Source of the DNA: Desulfobacteraceae bacterium
Lineage (GTDB): Bacteria > Desulfobacterota > DSM-4660 > Desulfatiglandales > B25-G16
Direction: 5' to 3'
Assembly: GCA_030615565.1 (NCBI GenBank)
Contig: JAUWZC010000053.1
Coordinates: 1 to 11,684 of the forward strand
Length of the DNA: 11,684 nucleotides
Positions 6,745-11,684 of this stretch are shown one piece after another. A program made the translations under genes and the position numbers. Position 1 is the first letter of the stretch, and every line of letters begins with the position of its first letter. Under the pieces are notes generated by a model. It ran no database searches. It saw only the letters and a list, made by a program, of their open reading frames with translations, and had not been told where the DNA came from.

Positions 6745-6776
6745 ATGCGAACCAAAATGCTAATTAAGGATAACCC

Positions 6777-7595
6777 ATGGGAAAAATATCTAATGCAATA
6801 GATAAGTATAAGGCAGAGAAAAAGGCATCTAAACCTGTAGAACATGTTTTCATGCCTCAACGAATAAAGGTTGAAGAGCCTGAGGTGGTCTTTGCCAAGG
6901 AGTACCTCAAAGAGCAACGGTATAGCGACAAGCTTGTTGCTGTTTTAGCGCCCGATTCGGTAACTGCCGAAATGTTTAAAGTCATACGTGGGGCAATACT
7001 CTATGATAAAGATAGGCCTGCACCAAAGGCAATAATGGTTACCAGCACCTTCCCGGGTGAAGGAAAGACATTTGTGGCATCTAATTTGGCAGTAAGCTTT
7101 GCTATGGGTCTGAATGAAAATGTCCTTTTGGTTGATGCCGATCTGCGCCGCCCGTCTATCCATGAAATATTTGATTATGTCAATAAATACGGCCTTAGTG
7201 AACACCTGCAGGGTGAAAAAAATATACCTGAACTATTGATTAAAACAAAGATTAAGAAGTTAACCCTTTTGTTGTCTGGAAAACCACCCTCCAATCCGGT
7301 TGAACTTCTGTCATCGAAAAGGATGGGAGAGTTTATCAAGGAGGCCAAAGATCGCTATCAGGATAGATTCATTATAATGGATGTTCCCCCAAGCCAACTA
7401 ACCGCTGAGACCAACGTCATTGCCAATCATGTTGACGGTATAATCTTGGTGGTTATGAATGGTAAGACTCCGCGGGCTGTAATTCAACAAACAGTTGAAA
7501 ACTTAGGGAAAGAAAAGATCCTGGGCATTATTTTTAATGGTTTTGCCCAGTCATATAAAGCCTATAATAAATACTATAGAAAGTATTATAAATGA
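6777..7595 (+). CDS. CpsD/CapB-type tyrosine autokinase (BY-kinase) of the exopolysaccharide locus
   Basis: A 272-residue cytoplasmic BY-kinase. Walker A lies in TSTFPGEGKT (89-98), Walker A' is VLLVDADLRRP (116-126), and Walker B is FIIMDVPP (198-205). The LLSGKPPSNPVELL block (165-178) is also typical. The C-terminus is a tyrosine cluster, SYKAYNKYYRKYYK, with six Tyr (260, 263, 266, 267, 270, 271), the usual autophosphorylation tail. It lacks membrane segments, so it should act with the separate chain-length protein at 3107-4678, which would supply the activating cytoplasmic tail. The ATG at 6777 has AAGGA at 6766-6770, 6 nt away. The stop overlaps the next start (ATGA at 7592-7595), so translation of the transferase is probably coupled. 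The perfect palindrome at 6725-6744 may regulate both. Confidence 0.93.
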   Translation: MGKISNAIDKYKAEKKASKPVEHVFMPQRIKVEEPEVVFAKEYLKEQRYSDKLVAVLAPDSVTAEMFKVIRGAILYDKDRPAPKAIMVTSTFPGEGKTFVASNLAVSFAMGLNENVLLVDADLRRPSIHEIFDYVNKYGLSEHLQGEKNIPELLIKTKIKKLTLLLSGKPPSNPVELLSSKRMGEFIKEAKDRYQDRFIIMDVPPSQLTAETNVIANHVDGIILVVMNGKTPRAVIQQTVENLGKEKILGIIFNGFAQSYKAYNKYYRKYYK

Positions 7596-8989
7596 TAAGG
7601 TTATTTCACCAGTATTTTTCTCTCACATCCTTTGCGTTTGTCCTCGGTGAAGGACTGCTGATCTACTGGGCTGTTTTTTGGGCTGCCTATTTTATCTTTA
7701 GTATGGATCTGGAATTGCTATCTATTCAGCCTATGGTCTGGCTAAAGATATTACTTATTACTATCATTACCCAATTAAGTTTATATTTTAATGATCTTTA
7801 CGAAAAGAAGAGCATCGATAATTATATTGATCTATTTACGCGCCTTATTCAATCTATAGGTATTACCTCCATAGTTTTGGCTATTATTTACTTTCTGTTT
7901 CCTTCGACTATGATCGGGCGGTGGATATTTTTTATCAGCATCATTTTCCTTCTCCTACTTTTGGTCTCATGGCGTCTTCTCTATTCTTTGGTTATGAGAA
8001 GGAAGTTTTTTGCAGAAAAGACCATTATTCTGGGTTTCGGTGAATTAGCCCGAGATATATTGCATGAGGCAGACAGCAGAAGGGATCTCAGCTATGATAT
8101 CGATTCTGTCATCGCGCCTGAGGGGAACAATGATACTCAAGATCAGTTCAAAGGTATTTCCGTTCACTACGGTTTTGATAATATTTGCGATTTAGTGGAG
8201 GCTGAAAATGCAAAAAATGTGATTGTTGCTTTAGATGAAAAGCGCGGCCTTTTACCCTATGAGGAACTTTTAAAGTGCAAAGTAAGAGGGATAAACATCA
8301 TTGATGGAGAGGGCTTCTATGAAAGAATCACCGGAAAACTTCTGGTCGAAAGAATTAATCCGAGCTGGCTCATATTTTCTGATGGCTTTGTTAAATCAAA
8401 AACTACACGCCTTGTAAAAAGGGCGGTAGGTTTTACAGGTGCCTTCTTAGGTTTGATTATTTTGCTACCTTTTATCGCTCTTGTGGCTCTGGCCATCAAG
8501 TTGGAGACCAGGGGCCCCATTTTTTTTATTCAAGAACGGGTAGGTGAAAATAGAGAGATATTCAATCTTTTAAAATTCAGATCCATGAAAGCAGATGCAG
8601 AAGAAAGCTCCGGGCCGGTCTGGGCCTCGGATGATGATCCCAGAATTACCAGGGTTGGGAAGATTATAAGAAAGCTCCGGATAGATGAGCTTCCGCAAAT
8701 GTGGAATGTCCTCAAAGGAGAAATGAGTTTCGTGGGGCCGAGGCCAGAGAGGGAATATTTTATTCAAGAATTGGAAAAGAAAGTTCCCTTTTACAGGGAA
8801 CGGTTCACCGTAAAACCTGGGATAACTGGGTATGCTCAGGTTTTGTATCCTTATGGTGCCTCAGAGAAAGATGCCCTTGAGAAGTTAAAATATGATCTTT
8901 ACTATATTAAAAATATGTCTCTTGTTCTCGATCTGATGGTTATTTTTAAAACCATTAAAATAGTCTTGTTGGGCAGAGGGGCGAGGTAG
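7592..8989 (+). CDS. Polyprenyl-phosphate sugar-1-phosphate transferase (initiating transferase, WbaP/TIGR03013-like)
   Basis: A 465-residue membrane enzyme that moves a sugar-1-phosphate from a nucleotide sugar to undecaprenyl phosphate, starting the repeat unit. About four N-terminal membrane segments (within ~13-128) are followed by a Rossmann-like domain beginning TIILGFGELARD (144-155). A fifth hydrophobic segment is at ~280-303. The catalytic bacterial sugar transferase domain (PF02397) covers ~275-465: KFRSM (328-332), IRKLRIDELPQMWNVLKGEM (359-378) with the Asp365-Glu366 pair, SFVGPRPE (379-386), and PGITGYAQV (409-417). All hallmark motifs are intact and the length is normal. It overlaps the kinase gene by 4 bp. 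It ends this polysaccharide run; no glycosyltransferase, flippase, polymerase or exosortase follows in the window, so those must lie elsewhere. The transferred sugar cannot be read from the sequence. Confidence 0.95.
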   Translation: MIRLFHQYFSLTSFAFVLGEGLLIYWAVFWAAYFIFSMDLELLSIQPMVWLKILLITIITQLSLYFNDLYEKKSIDNYIDLFTRLIQSIGITSIVLAIIYFLFPSTMIGRWIFFISIIFLLLLLVSWRLLYSLVMRRKFFAEKTIILGFGELARDILHEADSRRDLSYDIDSVIAPEGNNDTQDQFKGISVHYGFDNICDLVEAENAKNVIVALDEKRGLLPYEELLKCKVRGINIIDGEGFYERITGKLLVERINPSWLIFSDGFVKSKTTRLVKRAVGFTGAFLGLIILLPFIALVALAIKLETRGPIFFIQERVGENREIFNLLKFRSMKADAEESSGPVWASDDDPRITRVGKIIRKLRIDELPQMWNVLKGEMSFVGPRPEREYFIQELEKKVPFYRERFTVKPGITGYAQVLYPYGASEKDALEKLKYDLYYIKNMSLVLDLMVIFKTIKIVLLGRGAR

Positions 8990-8995
8990 GGATGT

Positions 8996-9028
8996 TATAG
9001 GCTAAAGGCTATAGGCTTAAGGCAAAGG
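8996..9028 (+). repeat. Degenerate GGCTATA/GGCTTAA word repeat
   Basis: TATAGGCTAAAGGCTATAGGCTTAAGGCAAAGG is a run of degenerate 7-8-bp GGCTATA-like words, of the same general type as the CCTAAATT and TGGAA tracts elsewhere in the gaps. It begins 7 bp after the transferase stop codon. No terminator is seen. Confidence 0.55.
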
Positions 9029-9074
9029 ATTGTATTATCATTTAGATTCCAATTTTTTATTTAGGCCTGGCCTG

Positions 9075-9122
9075 CCCCGTGAAATTTTTCGTAGAAAAGG
9101 AGCGAAGCGGATTTAACTGGGG
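9075..9122 (+). repeat. Bulged-hairpin repeat family, 48-bp copy A
   Basis: It begins CCCC-GTGAAAT and ends ATTTAAC-T-GGGG. A small inner hairpin TTTTC-GTA-GAAAA is followed by an unpaired GAGCGAAGCGG. It is 42 of 48 identical to copy B at 10270-10317, and the same length as copy C at 11378-11425. Here one base pair of the inner arm (G against T) is mismatched. Confidence 0.8.
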
Positions 9123-9127
9123 GATTT

Positions 9128-9144
9128 TGGCATTTATATTGCTT
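9128..9144 (+). promoter_or_regulatory. Sigma-54 (RpoN) promoter candidate
   Basis: TGGCAT-TTATA-TTGCTT matches the -24/-12 consensus TGGCAC-N5-TTGCW at all but one -24 position. The invariant GG (9129-9130) and GC (9141-9142) are separated by exactly 10 bp. Transcription on the + strand would begin near 9154. It starts 5 bp after hairpin copy A and about 200 bp before the small gene at 9348. An NtrC-type activator of this promoter class is encoded at the left edge of the window, but a direct link is not shown. Confidence 0.65.
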
Positions 9145-9154
9145 AATCCTGAGT

Positions 9155-9320
9155 ATAAGTTCGTAATCGAAGTTATGAATCGAAGGACTTATGCTTTCCT
9201 CGTAAAATGTATTAGCCATTTCCATGGGGAACTTTGATATTTAGCAATCCTAACTGTAGGGTTGCTTATTGCTAATTTTATATGTAATTCCAATGGGTTA
9301 TGTGGATTCTATCCATGTAA
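9155..9320 (+). ncRNA. Hairpin-rich leader or small RNA downstream of the sigma-54 promoter candidate
   Basis: Three structured blocks follow the predicted start. First, ATAAGT (9155-9160) pairs with ACTTAT (9187-9192) around TTCG/CGAA. Second, AGCAATCCTA (9243-9252) pairs with TAGGGTTGCT (9257-9266) around ACTG with one G-T pair. Alternatively TTAGCAAT (9241-9248) pairs with ATTGCTAA (9268-9275), which is followed by TTTTATAT; the two cannot form together. Third, TTATGTGGAT (9298-9307) pairs with ATCCATGTAA (9311-9320) with two G-T pairs. No coding frame of note is present. Whether it is a leader of the gene at 9348 or a separate RNA cannot be told by reading. Confidence 0.4.
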
Positions 9321-9347
9321 TCCAAGGGGCGGAGCTGGGTAAAGGCG

Positions 9348-9542
9348 ATGAGACTTTTGCGAAACCTGACAATTTTTGACACTAAAAAAGAAGATGACGA
9401 GATGACTCGGCATTTCTGGAAAAATAAATCACCGGACGAACGGCTGAGCGCTGTCGAGTTCTTAAGAGAGCACTATTACATCATACAGGGATATAGAGTT
9501 CCTCCTTCAATTATTCGAGAACTGCGCATTGTAGGGCGATAG
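9348..9542 (+). CDS. Small protein encoded just upstream of, and coupled to, a nucleotidyltransferase
   Basis: A 64-residue, charged, soluble protein with no signal peptide or membrane segment. The central SPDERLSAVEFLREHYY resembles the S-P-E-E-R-L ... L-R-x-x-Y-Y segment of small hypothetical proteins often found immediately before a single-domain nucleotidyltransferase gene (recalled pattern, not searched). Its C-terminal part, VPPSIIRELRIVGR, is also in keeping with such partners. The stop codon lies 3 bp before the GTG of the next gene, so the pair is almost certainly co-translated. The ATG at 9348 keeps the N-terminal T-I-F-D segment expected in such proteins. The ribosome-binding site is poor (GGAG at 9331-9334 is 13 nt away; AAAGG ends 2 nt away). 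ATG at 9402 is an alternative. Function is unknown; an antitoxin-like or accessory role is only inferred from the pairing. Confidence 0.65.
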   Translation: MRLLRNLTIFDTKKEDDEMTRHFWKNKSPDERLSAVEFLREHYYIIQGYRVPPSIIRELRIVGR

Positions 9543-9545
9543 GAA

Positions 9546-9992
9546 GTGAAAGTACATACTGATTTCACTGACTTTGTTACTGCACTTAATAATAACAAGG
9601 TTGAGTATGTGATCGTGGGATCATTTGCCCTTGCGTATCATGGCTATCCCCGAGCAACTGGTGACATAGATTTCTGGATTCGCCCCACGCCTCTCAATGT
9701 AAAAGCACTCCTCAAAGCATTATATGATTTTGGATTTGGAGAATCTGAAATTTCTGAAGGTGATATTATGTCAGGCAACATTATTCAGCTTGGTTACCCA
9801 CCGGTACGTATTGATCTAATAACAATTATTGATGGTTTAACAATCAAAGAGATATGGGAGAGCAAGGAAAAAGACAAGTTTGGTGACCATGATGTGTTCT
9901 ATTTAGGCAGAGAGGCATTTATTAAAAACAAACGGGCTTTAGGTAGGCATAAAGACCTTGCTGACCTCGAGCTTCTGGGTGAAAAAGTGTGA
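9546..9992 (+). CDS. Nucleotidyltransferase-fold protein (DUF6036/AbiEii-like)
   Basis: A 148-residue protein with the pol-beta nucleotidyltransferase signature: G25-S26 in VIVGSFALAYHG, the metal-binding pair D40-I-D42 in TGDIDFWI, and a plausible third carboxylate D90 in PPVRIDLIT. The C-terminus has NKRALGRHKDLADLELL, a stretch typical of AbiEii/DUF6036-type enzymes (family knowledge). The catalytic residues are intact, so it is probably active in transferring a nucleotide, but the target is unknown. It starts with GTG at 9546, 3 bp after the small upstream gene, without a good ribosome-binding site of its own, which suggests translational coupling. It could be a toxin-antitoxin component, with the small protein as partner, or a phage-defence module; neither is proven. 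A second, unrelated-looking nucleotidyltransferase (MntA) follows 370 bp downstream. Confidence 0.8.
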   Translation: MKVHTDFTDFVTALNNNKVEYVIVGSFALAYHGYPRATGDIDFWIRPTPLNVKALLKALYDFGFGESEISEGDIMSGNIIQLGYPPVRIDLITIIDGLTIKEIWESKEKDKFGDHDVFYLGREAFIKNKRALGRHKDLADLELLGEKV

Positions 9993-10320
9993 TAATAGCA
10001 ATGTTCTCCTCAAGCGCAACGCTCATTGAACGAAGTGCATTTCACTGGGATTTACCCCGCCTGTCGAAGCGAAGCGGACTTGTCCGCCGGAAGTGTGGCG
10101 GAGATTTAACCGCCTTTGGAGGTTCCCGTTATCGGGGCCCAATGGAATGTTCACCCCGTGCAATTATTTTATCTTTCCATTGCACTGGGGCCTGCCCTGT
10201 GAAATGCTGAGCATATTTCACTGGGGTTTAGCATATTCCACCGGGGTGAAGCCATTTAACCGGGGCCTGCCCCGTTAAATTTTTCGCAGAAAACAAGCGG
10301 AGCGGATTTAACCGGGGCAA
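9993..10320 (+). repeat. Non-coding array of bulged hairpins between the two nucleotidyltransferase modules
   Basis: The stretch holds at least three complete hairpins of the CCCC...GGGG family: 10154-10190 (CCCC-GTGCAAT/ATTGCAC-T-GGGG), 10195-10226 (CCCT-GTGAAAT/ATTTCAC-T-GGGG with inner ATGC/GCAT) and 10270-10317 (CCCC-GTTAAAT/ATTTAAC-C-GGGG). Isolated right arms end near 10049, 10246 and 10265. A block TTTACCCCGCCTGTCG(A/G)AGCGAAGCG at about 10051-10077, and CCCGTTATCGGGGCC at about 10125-10139, recur at 11465-11510. Two open frames across it are repeat read-through. Confidence 0.85.
10270..10317 (+). repeat. Bulged-hairpin repeat family, 48-bp copy B
   Basis: The best-formed copy. CCCCGTTAAAT (10270-10280) pairs with ATTTAAC-C-GGGG (10306-10317) with one unpaired C in the right arm. 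An inner TTTTC-GCA-GAAAA hairpin and an unpaired AGCGGAGCGG lie inside. It differs from copy A at six positions. Confidence 0.85.
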
Positions 10321-10360
10321 CAAACCATCAACAAAGAACTATCAACAAGGGGTTAAAAAC

Positions 10361-10783
10361 TTGATTAAATATTCCAAACTTCCGGAAAATATAGAACACT
10401 TACTACCAGTGGCACAAGCGTATCTGAAATCAAGGGGAGATGTCCTGTTTGCCTATATCTTTGGAAGTCTCGCAAAAGGAGAGGTTTCACCTCTAAGCGA
10501 TGTGGATATCTCGGTTTATCTGACAGAAGATGCAGATTTTGTTGAAAAGAAAATGGAAATACTTGGCAAACTAATAGAGCTTTTGGAGACAGATGAGATT
10601 GATCTTGTAATATTAAATTCGGCCCCCCTCACGCTCAGGATGAAAATATTGGAAAGCAAAAAAGTCATTGTAGATAATGCCCCTTTTTTGAGACATCATT
10701 ATGAATCCCTGACTATGAGAGAGTATTTCGACTTTTCGATCAGAGAGATGGCTATTCTGGAAAGGAGATTTTTCCATGGTTGA
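10361..10783 (+). CDS. mntA: MntA-type nucleotidyltransferase antitoxin
   Basis: A 140-residue minimal nucleotidyltransferase. The motif GS-X10-D-X-D is exact: G35-S36 in FGSLAKG, D47 and D49 in SDVDISV, with D81 in EIDLVIL as the likely third metal ligand. In the known HepT-MntA systems MntA AMPylates a tyrosine of HepT and so blocks its RNase activity (established for the family). Its stop overlaps the hepT start by 8 bp, giving tight coupling and a fixed ratio. The start is TTG at 10361, chosen because AAGGGG (10347-10352) lies 8 nt upstream and the frame gives a full-length family member (MIKYSKLPENIEHLL). No dedicated promoter was recognised; the gene begins 43 bp after hairpin copy B. 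All catalytic residues are intact, so the antitoxin should be functional. Confidence 0.9.
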   Translation: MIKYSKLPENIEHLLPVAQAYLKSRGDVLFAYIFGSLAKGEVSPLSDVDISVYLTEDADFVEKKMEILGKLIELLETDEIDLVILNSAPLTLRMKILESKKVIVDNAPFLRHHYESLTMREYFDFSIREMAILERRFFHG

Positions 10784-11207
10784 TAAGGCCCTTCTCCTTC
10801 GAAAACTTGCTGAACTTGAAAAAAATTTGGAGCAAATAAGGGAATATTCCAATATCACCATAGAGCAATATTCGAGTGACTGGAAGATTCAACGGATTAT
10901 TGAAAGGACTCTGCAGATCATGATTGAAACCTGTGTAGATATTTCAGGGCACATAATTTCAGATAAAGGATATCGCATACCAAAAAGCTATGCAGACACC
11001 TTCAGAATCCTGTACGAAGAGAATATACTGGAGAAAGAACTTTTTGAGATAATGGAAAAAATGGCAAAATTCAGAAATATTGTAGTTCATAACTATGATG
11101 AGGTTGATGCCTCTATAGTTGTCAATATTTTAAAAGGGCATCTTGGCGATTTTTTAACCTATAAAAATGCCATCATAAATATTCTCAAAGAGATCGATGA
11201 AGCTTAA
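10776..11207 (+). CDS. hepT: HepT-type HEPN ribonuclease toxin (DUF86)
   Basis: A 143-residue, mostly helical HEPN-domain protein. The defining R-X4-H-X-Y motif is intact as RNIVVHNY (R100, H105, Y107). In characterised members R and H form the RNase active site and the Tyr is the residue AMPylated by MntA (established for the family). Supporting features are the TLQIMIETCVDISGHII helix and IPKSYADTFRILYE, both typical of DUF86. GGAG at 10764-10767, inside mntA, lies 8 nt before the ATG. The 8-bp overlap with mntA ties the two together. Antitoxin-first order differs from the toxin-first order I recall for the Shewanella pair. The module is followed by a repeat array, so it sits as an isolated cassette between repeats. 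Confidence 0.92.
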   Translation: MVDKALLLRKLAELEKNLEQIREYSNITIEQYSSDWKIQRIIERTLQIMIETCVDISGHIISDKGYRIPKSYADTFRILYEENILEKELFEIMEKMAKFRNIVVHNYDEVDASIVVNILKGHLGDFLTYKNAIINILKEIDEA

Positions 11208-11684
11208 CTGGGGATAAGAAAAATGAGAATCCAGCGACTCTATGAGCCACAGGTCAGAACACAGTGCCTACAACCTTTACCCCGTGAAATTTTTACCCTG
11301 CCCGCCCCGTAGGTATAAAATATCGTACTGGGGTTGAACTCGAAGACCGTTCAACTGGGGCATGATAGTGACAGCCTGCCAAGTTAAATTGATGGCAATC
11401 ACAGCGTAGCGGATTTAACCATGGCGGAGCTTATTTAACAAAGGCGAAGCGGATTTAACTGGGGTTTACCCCGCCTGTCGGAGCGAAGCGTAGATCCCGT
11501 TATCGGGGCCGCGCCTGTCCCGTTAAATGAAGTCCCTATTTAACTGAGGGGTGGTCATTATTATACTCCATCTATTATGTATTTCACATGAGATACAGGT
11601 CTTCCGTTCACAAAATTGAAAAGGAGCAGAAGCTGGTAGGCGAACACAGAAAGCAGAAGAAGGGGTTGGACGTTTCGTTTCCCC
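11208..11684 (+). repeat. Right-hand bulged-hairpin array; no credible gene to the window edge
   Basis: From ~11280 to 11550 the stretch is built from the same hairpin family: a left half at 11280-11294, a full hairpin 11305-11333 (CCCC-GTA/TAC-T-GGGG), GTTGAAC/GTTCAAC at about 11333-11356, copy C at 11378-11425, a right half ending near 11464, the TTTACCCCGCCTGTCGGAGCGAAGCG block with CCCGTTATCGGGGCC up to 11510, and a final hairpin 11519-11550 (CCC-GTTAAAT/ATTTAAC-TGA-GGGG). From 11551 to 11684 I see no motif. A frame from ATG 11588 stays open to the edge but has no ribosome-binding site and no recognisable protein features. Confidence 0.8.
11378..11425 (+). repeat. Bulged-hairpin repeat family, 48-bp copy C with compensatory arms
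   Basis: The outer arms are GCCA and TGGC instead of CCCC and GGGG, and the inner small hairpin is TGAT-GGCA-ATCA instead of TTTTC-GCA-GAAAA. Both helices are therefore kept while their sequence has changed. The GTTAAAT/ATTTAAC stem, the unpaired AGCGTAGCGG and the total length of 48 bp match copies A and B. Confidence 0.75.

Noticed and set aside
9989..10278. Two overlapping frames of 73 and 61 codons after the first nucleotidyltransferase
   Set aside because: Both lie wholly in the hairpin array, and the products are repeat translations with no family resemblance.
11588..11684. Open frame from ATG 11588 to the right edge
   Set aside because: Only 32 codons are visible, with no ribosome-binding site and a K/E/Q-rich product with no recognisable motif; a gene cannot be supported.

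Overview
The window reads as part of a Gram-negative bacterial chromosome of moderate-to-low GC (about 40 percent by eye). Its core is an exopolysaccharide locus of the kind linked to exosortase A (XrtA/PEP-CTERM). Such loci, together with repeat-rich gaps built from CTCTGTG, CCTAAATT and TGGAA words, fit a Desulfobacterota-type ('deltaproteobacterial') genome best. Other environmental lineages with XrtA loci (Nitrospirota, Brocadiales-type planctomycetes) cannot be excluded. No exosortase or PEP-CTERM protein lies inside the window, so the XrtA link rests on gene content only.

Layout. 1-255: C-terminal end of an NtrC-family sigma-54 activator. 256-614: a non-coding gap with an elaborate fold, a dispersed repeat and a sigma-70-like promoter. 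615-8989: six co-directional polysaccharide genes: a periplasmic/outer-membrane export protein, an outer-membrane beta-barrel, a Wzz-type chain-length protein, an ExeA-like AAA ATPase carrying LysM and SPOR domains, a CpsD-type tyrosine autokinase, and a polyprenyl-phosphate sugar-1-phosphate transferase. Three gaps inside this run (about 570, 65 and 400 bp) are filled with repeats and hairpins. 8990-9347: repeats, a strong sigma-54 promoter candidate and a hairpin-rich leader. 9348-9992: a small protein coupled to a nucleotidyltransferase. 9993-10360: a hairpin repeat array. 10361-11207: an overlapping mntA-hepT toxin-antitoxin pair. 11208-11684: another hairpin repeat array with no credible gene.

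How the genes fit together. The transferase would load the first sugar-phosphate onto undecaprenyl phosphate at the inner membrane. The chain-length protein and tyrosine kinase would form the copolymerase/regulator pair. The export protein and beta-barrel would carry polymer through the periplasm and outer membrane. The LysM-SPOR ATPase may tie this machinery to peptidoglycan. The two nucleotidyltransferase modules look like accessory cargo set among repeats.

The most unusual content is non-coding. A family of bulged hairpins (outer arms CCCC/GGGG, inner arms of the GTTAAAT/ATTTAAC type) recurs in at least seven places, on both strands, and its arms covary. A likely four-way-junction fold lies upstream of the polysaccharide genes. 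A GG-N10-GC sigma-54 promoter drives a leader with alternative hairpins. A perfect 20-bp palindrome precedes the kinase gene. All assignments were made by reading the sequence; no database search or folding program was run.
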